A stretch of DNA of 64,000 nt from Rapana venosa (Eukaryota > Mollusca > Gastropoda > Neogastropoda > Muricidae), in contig CM054143.1 in assembly GCA_028751875.1 (NCBI GenBank), positions 69,119,232 to 69,183,231 on the forward strand, written 5' to 3'. This document shows positions 1 through 9,793 of this stretch, piece after piece (position 1 is the stretch's first letter; each line of letters opens with the position of its first letter). Under the pieces are notes generated by a model, which was not told the DNA's origin, ran no database searches, and saw only the letters and a program-made list of their open reading frames with translations. The translations under genes were made by a program, and so were the position numbers.

Positions 1-340
1 ACCAAAACCCCAATTTCACACAACCTTAAATAAAGAATGTTTTAAAAATTTAAAAAAAAAAAATCATAAAAACGTCAGGACAAACAAATTTTTAAATTAC
101 TTTTCATCCATTTTTTTACTTTTTATACTTTAGAAAATAAAAGGGTACAGGAACAAAAGTTAGAAACCCTGGCATTTTTTTTGTGTTTACGAAAATTTCC
201 CTTCAATGACCTCCCCCCTTCCCCCTCCACCAGCAAAACGTGTGCTTTTTATGGGGCCTACTCTTCAAGTAGCGTTTTTTAAAAATAAAACTTTTCACAC
301 AATAAGTATCAAGCAAGAAAAAAAACCAGTTTAATTTTAA
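1..340. other. AT-rich sequence without a recognisable gene
   Basis: The stretch is rich in A and T homopolymers and has no coding signal or repeat I can name. Its texture (runs of A, T, C and G with few mixed words) matches other stretches of the window that look like badly called copies of better sequence, so absence of a feature here is weak evidence. Confidence 0.5.
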
Positions 341-400
341 TAAAATAATAATAATAATAATGTATGGAATTTATATGGGGTGAAACTTGTAAAGCAACAA
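341..400 (-). mobile_element. LINE-A 3'-terminal fragment
   Basis: An (ATA)n tail is followed by a degraded form of the LINE-A terminus (ATGGAATTTATAT, then a CTTGTAAAGCAA-like word). The same terminus is seen much better at 3982-4100 and 49,854-49,960. In element orientation (minus strand) the tail is (TAT)n, the short tandem 3' end typical of CR1/L2-group LINEs. Only the last 60 bp or so survive. Confidence 0.6.
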
Positions 401-439
401 AAACAAAACGTCAGTAGATTTTTTTTGGGTTTTTTTTTA

Positions 440-585
440 TGGGGGTGTATGGGTTTTTAAATTTTTTTTATCTGTTCCCGGGACACAATGGCCCACTTTT
501 GAACAGCGGGAAAAGGATTTAAGTGTGCGCAAGATTTTTTCTGCATGCGTTGCACCCGGGGCTCGGTTTTTTTCATCCCAAGACT
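440..585 (-). mobile_element. tRNA-headed SINE fragment, noisy
   Basis: Words such as TCTGTTCCC, ACAATGGCCCAC, GTGCGCAAGAT and CTCGG occur in the order and spacing of the SINE body seen cleanly at 42,913-43,220. The tRNA-like head is missing and many bases are altered, so this is a 5'-truncated minus-strand copy in low-quality sequence. Confidence 0.6.
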
Positions 586-670
586 CTCTCTCGTTCTTTC
601 TCTTCAGTTTTCTCTTTTTCTCTCTCTCAGTTTCTCTCTTTTTTCTTCTCAGTTTCTTCTCAGTCTCGAT
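586..670. repeat. (TC)n-rich pyrimidine tract
   Basis: About 85 bp of imperfect TCTC/TTTCTC directly follow the SINE body. The small open frames across it are products of the repeat. Confidence 0.7.
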
Positions 671-730
671 CATACAAAACAGTGTTGGAGATGGAGGGAA
701 AAAAATCTTAATATGATAATGGTATACTTT

Positions 731-1640
731 AATTAAAATAATAATAATTAAATGGAAACTTTTGCGCTTATCTTGCAAAAACAAATCAAGGGCATGCATT
801 AACCTAATTTACAAGTCAGCAATAAATGAAAATGTATGTATGTTTGTCCGTCGGTCCGACGTGCCCCCAAAAAGCGAGGAGGCATGCGTTTCGGAAATTG
901 GGCAAAAATTTTGATTTAGTGGAGAGCCTTGCCAAGTACACCCCCCACTCTTCGCCAAGTGGGCAAAGGACAGTCAGCGTTGGAGTGTTCTCAAAGGAAC
1001 CACCCCCCAGGGCTGCAGACAAAAGGCGTGCAGTCAGCCCTAGTCAGAGTCATAGTCGATCCCAAAAGACTAAGCGTAAAAAATTTTTAGTTAAAAAACA
1101 GATAAAAAACTTGGGGCTGAGAAAAAATCTATAAAATAAAATTTAAATAGTCAAAAATTTTTAAAAAGCAACACACCACACACACCACACACACACAAAA
1201 CCACACACCACAACACACTCACTCACACAACGGTCATTCTTTAGCAGGGTGATAGGACAGGGTTAGTAAAGGGTGGGAACTTTGATATGAAACAGGGGGG
1301 GGGAAATCTTAGGTTTTGGGAAATATTATTCTTGGGGTGGTTTTTAAAAGTGCAAAAACTGGCTTCTGGGAAGGAGAGAGGGAGTCTTCCAGGCGATGGA
1401 CCGAAAATAGAGAAAGAAGGCGGCCAACGTGGACTGGTTGAATCTAGGTTTTCGTAGGCACAAGGTATCTGCAAGAGCGGGGGAACGTGAAGGAGTGTCG
1501 GTTAAGACATTACAGAGGTAGGGGGGCGTTTTGCGGAGACATTTTTAAAGGGGTACTGATTTTGATTTACTCTCTGTGGCAGAGGCAGCCATGGAGAGCG
1601 ACAGAGAGAGGGGTAAAGTGCTCGATTTTAGACAGGGGAA
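731..1640 (-). mobile_element. Degraded LINE-A 3' part with an internal insertion
   Basis: The 3' tail (ATA)n at 735-749 and the terminal region to about 830 match 3985-4090. After an insertion, 1120-1640 follows 4149-4630 word for word with many single-base changes (GGTGATAGGACA, GATGGACCGAAAATAGAG, GGCGGCCAACG, GAGGTAGGGGG). The part covered is the 3' UTR and the C-terminal end of the reverse transcriptase. The frame is destroyed. The element stops where the polypurine tract begins. Confidence 0.75.
832..1078. other. About 250-bp insertion within the LINE-A 3' UTR
   Basis: In the better copies (4090-4150 and 49,985-50,040) the LINE-A UTR continues without this segment. Here roughly 250 bp of unrelated, GC-richer sequence interrupts it, starting near GTATGTATGTTTGTCCG. 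I recognise no head, tail or target-site duplication, so it could be an unnamed SINE or a local rearrangement. Confidence 0.4.
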
Positions 1641-2435
1641 TGAGGAGGAGGAGGAGGGACAGGCAGAGGAGGAGGAGGAGGAGGAGACAGGCGGGAGGAG
1701 GAGGAGAGGGGGCAGGAGAGGGGAGGAGGGGGGGGGGGGGGGGGAGGAGAAACAAGGAGGGGGGAGGAAAAGGGGACAGACAGAGGGGGGAGGAGGGAGA
1801 CAGACAGAGGAGGAGAGGAGACAGGCAGAGGAGGAGAGGAGAAGGGCAGAAGAGGGAGGAGGAAGGAGAAGGGGGAGGAGGGGGGAGCAGGCAGGGAGGG
1901 GAGGGGACAGGCCAGAGGAGGGGGGAGGGGGACGGCAAAAAGGAGGAGGAGGGGAGGAGGGGGCAGCAAGGAGGGAGGGGGGAACAGGAGAGGAGGAGGA
2001 GGGGAGGGGCAGGCAGAGGAGGAGGGAAAGGGGACGGCAGAGGGGGGGAGGAAGAAAAACAACGGGGGGAGGAGAAGAAGCAGAGGAGGAGAGGAGAGGA
2101 GGGAAAAAGGCAGAGGGGGGGAGGGAGAAGCGAGGAGGAGGAGAGGAGCAGCAGAGAGGAGGGGAAGGAGACAGGAAGGGGGGGGAGAGGAGCAGGGAGA
2201 GGAAGGAGGGGAAAAAGGGAGGAGGAGAGGAGAAAACGGGGGAGAGGAGACAGAAAGGAGGAGAGGGGGACAGCAGAGGAGGGGGAGAGACAGCGAGGAG
2301 GAGGGGAGGAGACGCAGAGGAGGGGAGGAGCAGGCAGAGGAGGAGGGAAGAAAGGGAGGAGAGGAAACCGAGAGAAGAAACACGGGAAAATTTAACAACA
2401 AGAGGGAAGGAGCAGCAGGGAGGAGAAAAAGAGAC
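1625..2435. repeat. Polypurine (GGA/GAG)n tract of about 800 bp
   Basis: Nearly every base on the plus strand is A or G, arranged as GGAGGAG, GGGAGG and GACAGAGG words with G runs up to about 14. Six-frame translation gives E/G/R/K-rich peptides on plus and P/S/L-rich peptides on minus, with no start or stop logic, so the 260-316-codon frames here are not genes. Such tracts can form triplex or quadruplex DNA. Confidence 0.9.
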
Positions 2436-3357
2436 CCCCTTTTTTTTCTTTCTTTCTTTTTTACTCTTTCTTTTTTTTTTCTTTTTTTTCACCAAACAAG
2501 GGGTCTGGCCTTAAAGGGAAAAAGGAAAAGAAGATTCTTCCCCCCCCCCCCCTCCCTTTTTAAACCAAAAACTCTCTTTTCTCCTCTTTTCAAACCTTTT
2601 CCTCTTAATTTTTTCTTAAAAGCCTATTTTATTTAGGGTTCCGGACCCCTTTAATTTTTTTTTTAAAAATGAAAAAAATTGAATTTTTTAACTTTTTAAA
2701 AACCAAAAAAAACAACGGGGCCCCTTTTAAGTAACCCAAAAAGTTCGGGTTTTAAAATTTTTGGTCTGCCCCGGGCCCCCATCCCTTTTCCCTTTCTTTG
2801 GTGGGGTTTCCGTGCGAGGGGAAAAGCGTGTTTGTGTGTGTGGGGTGTGTGTGTGGAGTCGAGTAAAATAAATCCTTTCTGAGGGAAAAAGGGATTCCCA
2901 TTTACACTTTTTTTTTCATACCCGCCTCCAAAAAAATAAAGAAAATTGACATAAAAAAAGCATTCAAAAGACATTGTTTCAAAGTTGAAAAGAAAAAAAA
3001 ATTTGGGGATTTGTTTTTATATCAACCAGACATCCCCAAAAGGGAAAAAAGTTCTCTCTCAGTTTCTTCTTTTCAGTTTCTCTCTCTTCTCTCTCCTCCC
3101 CTCTCTCTCTTGTTATCCTGAGTCATATTTTTGTAGTACTTTTTGTTATCAGTAAAAAGTTGGGGTTACTATTGTTTTTCCCCCACCAAAAACTAAACAG
3201 TTCGGCTTTTATGGGCCCAAAGGCCTTTTTTTTTGAAAAAAATTTTTCCCGCTTTCTCTCTTCTTCTCTTCCCCTCTCTCTCTTTTTCTCTTTTTTCTCT
3301 TTTCATCACTCACTTTTCTCTCAATTGGGGAAAAAATTTTTTTTAAAAAAAATTTTT
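2436..3357. other. Unassigned, homopolymer-rich sequence
   Basis: The block has T runs at 2440-2500, a C run near 2541, pyrimidine words at 3050-3110 and 3250-3320, and A/T homopolymers elsewhere. No gene or retroelement terminus is recognisable. It has the smoothed look described for 43.4-48.8 kb. Confidence 0.5.
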
Positions 3358-3470
3358 TTTATGTTATACCACTTTAAGTCAGGAGATTTTCTCCCGTTTA
3401 AATTCGGGCTGGGTTCCCCCCGGGGGAGCGCGTCGCCCAAGGCGCGCCCCCCATATTTTTTTTTTCCTTT
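3358..3470 (-). mobile_element. SINE-B fragment (short repeat with GAGCGCGTCGCC core)
   Basis: The order TATACCACTTTAAGTC, AGGAGATTT, TTCGGGCTG, GAGCGCGTCGCC and a terminal T run is the same as at 50,779-50,871 and is the reverse complement of 21,196-21,300. Four copies share this layout, so it is a dispersed repeat, probably a short SINE whose 3' end reads ...AAAGTGGTATAAATGAAAT in element orientation. Confidence 0.7.
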
Positions 3471-3475
3471 TCTGC

Positions 3476-3981
3476 CAAAATGTTTTTAGAAGATGATAGA
3501 TGATAGAGTGGCTTTTTTTGACAGAATTTTGCCCCGGGACAACTTCTTTTTGCCCTGGGTTCTTTTAGTGCGCCCAAATAATGATGGGGAAAAACGGGAC
3601 CCCCCAGTTTTTTGGGCTCATCCGAAAGTAGGCCCAGACCACCCCTATGGGCTAATGGATGGGGGGGAAAAAAATTTCGGGTCCAAACCGGGGTTCGAAC
3701 CACCGACACTTCCCACCCGGGGTTTTGGCTTTTTTGAAAAGGCGCGTTTTCCTCCCGACCCCCGCTCCAAAAGTATGTGTCCTCTGGGAAAAAAAAAAAC
3801 GTCTGCAGTTTGGATTACTGAGGGGAAAGCCAGAGAAACACAGGGTTTGGAAAGGTTGGGGTTCATGGGGTTTAAAGGGGATCAAAAAAATTGTGATGTG
3901 TTTAATCCCATGGAAAACGCCCTTTTGGGAAAATTTTTTGAAAAAGGCGAGGAATTGACTGCATGTTTTTTGACCCCCCAA
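3476..3981. other. Unassigned sequence, possible tRNA-like B box at about 3693
   Basis: A GGTTCGAACC word near 3693 resembles a tRNA/SINE B box, with GCG-rich words beyond it on the minus strand, but no A box at the right spacing is convincing and the sequence is noisy. The open frames here have no recognisable domain. Confidence 0.3.
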
Positions 3982-4980
3982 AAATAATAATAATAATAAA
4001 AAAAATAAATGGAAATTATATCGCGCTATATCTTGCAAAGACAAATCAAAGCCCATGCATTCACCTAATCTTACACGTCATGCAATCAATGATAAATAAT
4101 AAATAGTTTAAACAAACAGATATTTTACAACATGGTGCGCTGCAGACAAAATCTAGGGAAATAAAATTGCAATAGTCAAATTTTTTCCCAAAGCACACAC
4201 ACACTCACACAGGTCATATACTTTAGCAGGGTGATAGGACATGGGTTAGTGAAGGTGGGGTAGTTTGATATGAAACAGGAGGGGGGAAATCTTAGGTTTG
4301 AAATAAATATGTCTTGAGGCTGGGGTTTAAAGTGTCATAACTAGGCTTTTTGGTGAAGAGAGAGAGGGGGCTCATTCAGGTAGATGGACCGAAATAGAGA
4401 AAGAGCGGCGGCCAACGTTTGATTGGTTGAAACTAGGTATTGTAGGCACAAGGTATCTGCAGTAGAGCGGAGAGAACGAGATGGAGTGTACAGGTTAAGA
4501 CATTCACAGAGGTAGGAGGGTGCTGTTTGGTGGAGACATTTGTAACAGAGGCTACAGATCTTATAATTTACTCTCTGTGGCACAGGCAGCCAGTGGAGAG
4601 ATCACAAGAGAGGGGTAATGTGCTCAGATTTTTTCTTTCTAAAAACTAGTTGAGCTGCGGAGTTTTGTATACGTTGAAGGGAGTGGATAGATGATGCTGG
4701 CAGACCAGCCAAAAGAGAATTGCAATAGTCCAGACGTGAAAGAATGAGAGAAGTGACAAGTTTGGCTGTTGCATCTGTGGACAGGTACTTTCGAATTGCA
4801 CTAATACGCTGTAATTGATAGTAGCATGACTGACAGGTCTGGGTGATGAATTTTTGCAAGGAGAGTGTGTTGTCCATAACGACCCCTAGATATTTCACTA
4901 CAGTGGATAGAGGGACAGACGTATTGCCGAGTTCTATTGAAGCTGTTGTAATGGAAGAGAGTTTGTGTTTGGTCCCTAAC
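3982..4980 (-). mobile_element. LINE-A, 5'-truncated CR1/L2-type non-LTR retrotransposon
   Basis: On the minus strand the element runs from the reverse-transcriptase thumb region (4980) through the C-terminal end (4341) and a 3' UTR to a (TTA)n tail at 3984-4000. The terminal word is AGCGCGATATAATTTCCAT here and AGCGCTATATAAATTCCAT in the copy at 37,430. Other copies lie at 341, 731, 22,695, 33,063, 35,962, 37,390 and 49,854. 5' truncation and a short tandem 3' tail fit target-primed reverse transcription. Confidence 0.85.
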
Positions 4981-4988
4981 GGTCCCAT
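4341..4988 (-). pseudogene. LINE-A reverse transcriptase, C-terminal part, one in-frame stop
   Basis: The minus-strand frame encodes the end of a non-LTR reverse transcriptase. Visible hallmarks are VKYLGVVMDNTLS (palm/thumb boundary), the ILSRLDYCNSLLAGLP block, LQRIQNSAAQLV and, after a single in-frame TGA near 4603-4610, SLHWLPVPQRVNYK and Y-PSRSLRS, then the usual hydrophobic C-terminus. The two pieces share one frame, so apart from that stop the last 200 codons or so read through. The catalytic palm, endonuclease and any ORF1 lie beyond the 5' truncation at about 4980. Its closest relative in the window is the fragment at 35,962-36,510. It is a dead remnant of a self-copying element, not a host gene. 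Confidence 0.85.
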
Positions 4989-5114
4989 CGTTTGACATCA
5001 TCACGTGTTGGACAGAACCGTTGCTACATTCCACAGTCAGTTGCCTGTGTGTGCCAGTTGAACTAACGCCTGCATCACCCGGCAAAGCAGCTCAGCCAGC
5101 AGGACAGGCCGTCA
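4981..5114. other. Unique sequence, no feature
   Basis: About 130 bp of mixed-composition DNA lies between the LINE-A truncation point and a G run. It may be the LINE insertion site, but no target-site duplication could be matched by eye. Confidence 0.5.

Positions 5115-5144
<30 letters not shown>
5115..5144 (+). repeat. 30-nt G homopolymer
   Basis: G runs uninterrupted for 30 positions. A real run of this length is hard to sequence, so its length should not be trusted. Confidence 0.85.
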
Positions 5145-5145
<1 letters not shown>

Positions 5146-5314
5146 CCTGTTAGTTCAGAGGCACATGCAAAGGCAATTTTATTTCACGAGGGTAATAGAT
5201 TAAGTCACAAGAGGTTTATTTGTTCATCCAGCCCTCAACATGAAAAGAAAAAGCTGCAAGAAAAACAACAGCATAATTATGATACATATGAAAATACACA
5301 CACATGGATATACT

Positions 5315-5542
5315 TGGATGAGACTATAAACCGAGGCCCGTGTTCGAACGCAAGCAGAACATCTTGCGCACACGTTAAATCCTGTTCCGATTTTGGGAAG
5401 AGTAGGCTATTGTGTGCCGGTGGAAACAGATGACAAAACTTACAAAACCGCATACACACGGGGACTGGGTGTAAAAAAGAACATGAGTGCTTATTCCATT
5501 ATCCTGGATATAAAAGAATAAATAAAAATAAATAAATAAAAA
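5315..5542 (+). mobile_element. tRNA-headed SINE, 5'-truncated, plus strand
   Basis: The copy begins inside the body at TGGATGAGACTATAAACCG and runs through CAGAACATCTTGCGCACACG, TTGTGTGCCGGTGG and GGGGACTGGGTGTAAAAAAG to the terminal stem word GTGCTTATTCCATTATCCTG and an (AAAT)n tail. The head with its Pol III boxes is missing. A (GA)n/(CAGA)n tract follows at once. Confidence 0.85.
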
Positions 5543-5559
5543 TATCAAATAATGCACAA

Positions 5560-5562
5560 AAT

Positions 5563-5594
<32 letters not shown>

Positions 5595-5640
5595 GACAGA
5601 CAGTCTCAGACAGAGACTGAGACAGCGAGAGGAAGAAGAA
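5560..5640. repeat. (GA)n and (CAGA)n microsatellite
   Basis: GAGAGAGA passes into GACAGACAGACAG and then looser purine words. It separates the SINE 3' end from the LINE-B 3' UTR. Confidence 0.85.
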
Positions 5641-5666
5641 TTATGGGAAGGAATATAAATGTTGTA

Positions 5667-6059
5667 TTAATACATCTTGGGAAGGAGAGATGTTGTATCA
5701 CATTGTTTCATCAAAAGATCTTGATACATTGTTTTACATTTTTTCAGATTAGTTTCATCTTTTAGTTGGGAGGGAAGCCTATTCCACAGCCAGCCCCCAG
5801 AATATGCTAGACTTGATTTGAATAGTGGTATCTTAGGTAGAGGTAGATTGATCCAATGAGATTGTCTAAAATCATTTACTGTGAAGATGCTTTGTAATAA
5901 AGATGGGGCATTTCCATGCAAGATCTTATGCATCAAAACTCCTTTATTGAAAAGAAGCTTGGACTTAAGGGGAAGAATATTAATATCTGAATGGTCAGCA
6001 ACTGTTAAAGATGACGATTTGTTTAGGATAAGCTTTAGGGCGCGTTTATGCACCCTCAC
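5667..6059 (-). pseudogene. LINE-B reverse transcriptase, C-terminal fragment
   Basis: The minus-strand frame of 130 codons has the layout of the very end of a Jockey/CR1-superfamily reverse transcriptase: VHKRALKLIL, then INILPLKSKLLFNKGVLMHK, a variable linker, FKSSLAYSGGWLWNRLPSQL and a short basic tail before the stop. The same order (YKRSLKLIL, LNILPF, LFNKGVFMYK, SLVYSGSKLWNEIP) is seen at 53,059-53,610, which places both in one family. Only the part after the palm survives, so it is catalytically void. To its 3' side (below 5660) a short UTR ends in microsatellite. To its 5' side the frame stops at the 72-bp minisatellite. Confidence 0.8.
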
Positions 6060-6406
6060 TATTAACTGAAGTAGTCAACACCTCAGCTGCTGTATTCCAC
6101 AGAGAGATGTTCAGTATGAGCAAAACCTCACTATTCATTGAAGTAGTCAACACCTCAGCTGCTGTATTCCACAGAGAGATGTTCAGTATGAGCAAACCCT
6201 CACTATTACTTGAAGTAGTCAACACCTCAGCTGCTGTATTCCACAGAGAGATATCCAGTATGAGCAAACCCTCACTATTCATTGAAGTAGTCAACACCTC
6301 AGCTGCTGTATTCCACAGAGAGATACTCAGTATGAGCAAAAAAAACCCCCCTATTCTTTAAGTAGTAAAAACCCCCGCTGCTGTATTCCACGAGAGATAT
6401 TCAGTT
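6052..6406. repeat. 72-bp minisatellite, about five units
   Basis: AGTAGTCAACACCTC recurs at 6070, 6142, 6214 and 6286 (period 72), with a damaged fifth unit at 6361. Each unit also holds GTATTCCACAGAGAGAT and AGTATGAGCAAA. Since 72 is a multiple of three, both strands show a 24-residue peptide repeat, but the last unit is degraded and no longer frame carries it, so coding is not supported. Confidence 0.9.
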
Positions 6407-6407
6407 G

Positions 6408-7105
6408 AGACTAACAGACAGAGACAGGCAGAAACAGACAGACAGACAGACAGAGACAGGACAGACAAACAGGACAGACAGACAGAGGACAGACAAAACA
6501 GACTGAGACAGACAGGACAGAAGGAGACAGAGAGAAAAAAGATAGAGACAAGACAGACCGACAGAGACAGATAAATAGAGGCAGGACAAACAGACAGAGA
6601 CAGACAACAAGCAGACAGAGACACACGACAGAGACAGACAAACAGAGACAGACAAACGACAGAGACAGACAGAGACAGACAAAACAGGAGACAACGCAGG
6701 AGATGCAAGACAGGACAAGGACGATGACGAGAGAGAGAGAGGGGGGGGGAAGAGGAAGACAAACGGACACAAAATAGAAGACACACAGAGAGCACAGATA
6801 GACAGACAGATAGCAGAATAGGACATACAGACAGACAGACAAACAGAACGCGAAAGACAGACAGACAGACAGGCAGGGGGGCAGATAGGGACATACAGGG
6901 ACAGAACAGACAAAACAGGCAGGGTCAGGCAGGCAGGGCAGACAATCTCTGAGAGAAAGAAAAATAGAATAAGAAACAGACATTAGAATAAGCCCCCCCC
7001 CCAGAAAGACCAGCAGGTTTGGAAGAGGGACCAGACAGGTCCAGACAGACCAGACAGACAGAGAGTGACGAGTGACAGGAAGGTGACAGAGAGCCGAGAG
7101 CGAGA
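6408..7105. repeat. Imperfect (CAGA)n purine-rich tract
   Basis: GACAGACA and GAGACAGA words alternate for about 700 bp with scattered single-base interruptions. The minus strand reads as long L/S/C/V-rich frames, an effect of the stop-free repeat. Confidence 0.9.
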
Positions 7106-7352
7106 GAGATTCGGATTCGGATTCGGAATGTTTATTCATGTAAAGGACCATTGCCCTTAATGAAGGGGGGTGGTCAGAGTACACAGGTAAATTATTAATG
7201 AATTCACTCAAAACATACAACACACATTAACAAACTTAACTAAGTAAGCAGCTGATCGTATTTTGAATGCTTATAGTTATTATAAGTAGATCGATACCCA
7301 TCCTTCGGACCAATATTTTCGTGCATAGATGACAAAAGTAAACACAGACGAA
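7106..7352 (-). mobile_element. LINE-D 3' end with (CCGAAT)n tail
   Basis: Read on the minus strand, a unique AT-rich stretch ends in ...CATGAATAAACATT followed by three copies of the hexamer CCGAAT (7108-7127) and then a (TC)n-type tract. The arrangement resembles 52,104-52,340 and 53,851-53,990 (UTR, AATAAA-like word, short hexamer or tetramer tail, then CT repeat). No coding part is attached. Confidence 0.5.
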
Positions 7353-7589
7353 ACTGCAAGAGAGGAAGAGAGAGAGACAGACAGACAGAGAGAGTGACAG
7401 AGAGACAAAGAACACATGGATGAAAGAGAAAGTCAAATGTCAAAACCACTGGAATCATCCCATTGAAGGGTAGTTACAACTTCTGACAGGTAGATTGATT
7501 ACCTATATTATCTCACAAGACAAAAAAAGCGACATTTTCAAATTAGTTAAAAACATTCCAAAATTACTTCAATAAAAATGTTCACGAAC

Positions 7590-7775
7590 ACTACTCTACA
7601 CACACACACACACACACAACACACGCGCGCGCGGGCGCGCGCGCGCGTGCGCACACGCAACCCGCACGCGCGCACGCACCACATATACACACACACACAC
7701 ACGCACGCACGAACACACGACTCACTCCACACGCACACACGCTCACACACACGCACTCACCACGCACACAATATG
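7590..7775. repeat. (CA)n/(CG)n alternating purine-pyrimidine tract
   Basis: ACACAC passes into a CGCGCGCG-GG-CGCGCGCG core (about 7624-7650) and back into CACG and CACA words. Strictly alternating purine-pyrimidine DNA of this kind favours the Z form. Confidence 0.9.
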
Positions 7776-7779
7776 GTGA

Positions 7780-7960
7780 ACACAATGTTATTAAAACAGC
7801 CATTGGACATAGAGAGGACATATAAATTATTACTTACGCAACGCAACATACCCAACAGTAACACGCCCACGTGCGTGCGTGCGCCAAACCACACCCACCA
7901 CACCCACACATTGCACCAATGTATGATTCAATATTTTAAAGACCCATTGACTAGTAAGAC
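7780..7960. other. Non-repetitive spacer shared with 30,905-31,100
   Basis: Words such as AACACAATGTTAT, TTATTACTTACGC, CCAATGTATGA and GACCCATTGACTAGTAAGACAG recur in order at 30,905-31,090, which makes this spacer a useful anchor for the second, diverged copy after the gap. No coding potential is visible. Confidence 0.6.
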
Positions 7961-7964
7961 AGAC

Positions 7965-8235
7965 TTATTTCACACACACACACACCACACACACACCACA
8001 TTCCACACACCATCATACACACACACACACAAATACACACACACACCACAAACACCCACAGCACACACTCACTACACAACACAAACACACAACACACTCA
8101 CACACACCACGCACACCACACACACACACACACACACACACGCGGCGACGCGCGCGCAGCACAACACCTCACACACAGACACACAGACACACACTCACAC
8201 ACACACACACACACACAAACACCCCACACCACACT
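7965..8235. repeat. (CA)n tract, interrupted
   Basis: About 270 bp of CACACA broken by CCACAC, AACACC and one GCGGCGACGCGCGCG island. The 234-codon plus frame through it is a repeat artefact of T/H-rich sequence. Confidence 0.9.
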
Positions 8236-8245
8236 ATTTATTTTG

Positions 8246-8460
8246 CCTTAAGTGCTTACAGATACTCTTCATCCAACAATGACGCTATTCTCAGAAACTA
8301 AGGGATTGCTTCAGGTCATTGATTTCTATCTGAGACAATCATGCTTTTACAAAGCGAGTAACAAATGCGTTGAGGAATGGTCCTGTAGTTGTGATCACAT
8401 TTCTCCCTGCAAACTGATCTGGTGAACCTATGTTGGACACCTACCATGTTGACTGCAGAA
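8246..8460 (-). pseudogene. LINE-C fragment (linker before the RT domain), frame-disrupted
   Basis: This is the broken counterpart of 31,421-31,650. The same words (AGTGCTTACAGATA, ACAATGACGCTATTCTCAGAAACTA, GCGAGTAACAAATGCGTTGAG, TGTTGGACACCTACCATG) occur with extra single bases that shift the frame several times. In the cleaner copy the translation resembles the segment between endonuclease and reverse transcriptase of Rex1/L2-like LINEs. It is truncated on its 3' side by the (CA)n tract and on its 5' side by (GA)n. Confidence 0.7.
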
Positions 8461-9275
8461 CGAGTTTTGATCCCTGAGAGACCAGAGCAGAGACAAAAGG
8501 GGAGACAATGAGAGAGGACAGAGACGACGACAGACATAGACAGAGGCAGAGAGACAGGAGAGACAAGAATATGGTGAAAGAGAAGAGAGAGACAGAGACA
8601 AACACGGTGACATTGAGAGAGAGGAAAGACAGACAGACAGCAGACAGATAGATGAGACACAGAACAAACAAAGACAAAAAACTGTTGTGTGTGGCGTACA
8701 TGCATGCAGTGCGTGTGTGGTTGTGTGTGTGTTTGTGGTGTGTTGCGTTTGTGTGCGTTTGTGAGAGAGAGAGTATCTGAGAGAAGGAAATCAAATAAGA
8801 GACAGACATAGAATAAGAAAAAGACAAGCAGGTGAAGAGATCAGAGCGACAGACAGGCGTACGACAGGACGACAGACAGACAGAGAGTGGACAGGAAAGG
8901 TGACAGAGATCGAAGCGAGTGAGAGAGAGAGAGAGAGGGGTTCTTCCTTCAGACGGAGAGAGAGAGAGGTAGGTTCTGATTGAGAGAGAGAGAGAGAGAG
9001 AGATCCGGGACTGAAGTGAGATGAGGAAGAGAGAGGAGGAGAGAGAGAGAAGAGAGAAAGAGAGAGAGAGGAGATGATGAGAGATTAGGAGAGAGAGAGA
9101 AATGGAGAGTAAGAGCTGAGAGAGAGGATGTGAGAGACGAGAGAGAGAGGGAGAGAGAGAGAGAGAGAGGATGGAGAGAGAGGAGAGAGAGAGAGAAATG
9201 AGAGAGAGAGAGAAATGAGATGAGAGAGAGAGAAAGCGACAGACGGGACAGACAGCGAGTCCGCAGACAGAGCAC
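8461..9275. repeat. (GA)n/(GACAGA)n purine tract with a short GT-rich island
   Basis: The tract mixes GAGAGA runs with GACAGACAG. A GTGTGTG/GCGT island lies at 8684-8762. Diverged counterparts of the words after the island (ACATAGAATAAGAAAAAGACAAGCAGG) occur at 16,425 and again at 32,220 and 42,480. Confidence 0.9.
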
Positions 9276-9364
9276 ACATTTTTTTTTTTTTAAAAGTTCG
9301 AGTGAAGATGAGTTGAGTAGCGATTAATATAAATCCTCAGAATCATATTATTATTATTTATCAT

Positions 9365-9740
9365 ATTTTATTTGGAGGATGATGGAATAAGCACTCTTGT
9401 AGTCTTTTTTTTTTTACTCCTGTCTCCGAGTGTCTGCAGTTTTGTAATTTTGTCATCTGTCCCACGGCTCACAATGGTCTTACTCTTTCGAAAAGCGGAA
9501 CGGGTTTAAGGTGTGCGCAGATGTTCTCGTGCGTTTTGCACAAAGGACCTCGGTTTATAGTCCTCCTCTGAAAGGACTTTTTTTTTGGGGGGCGGTGGGG
9601 GGGGGGGTGGAAGTCGGCACTGATGTTTAACTCCGAGGGAAAAATCCACTTGAAGGAGATTGGACCGGGTCAGCAGCATCACAAGCGATTCACGAGCGCA
9701 TATGCGCATCATTTTTAACCACTCAGGCCTATCCGTCCCC
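9365..9740 (-). mobile_element. Full-length tRNA-headed SINE, subfamily 2
   Basis: On the minus strand the copy starts with a tRNA-like head (GGGGACGGATAGGCCTGAGTGG, A box region), has a weak B box (GACCCGGTCCAATCTCC), then the common body (GAGGAC..CTATAAACCGAGG, CGCACACC, GGAACAGATG-like) and ends with the AGTGCTTATTCCATCATCC tail and an AT-rich end at about 9365. Single-base indels relative to 36,740-37,097 are frequent. (GT)n follows the head directly. The exact duplicate is 25,724-26,099. Confidence 0.85.
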
Positions 9741-9744
9741 TTCT

Positions 9745-9746
<2 letters not shown>

Positions 9747-9793
<47 letters not shown>

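Noticed and set aside
1545..2514. 300-codon E/G/R-rich and P/S-rich frames
   Set aside because: They are products of the (GGA)n tract on either strand.
3640..3775. Second tRNA-derived SINE head
   Set aside because: Only a B-box-like word; no A box, body or second copy supports it.
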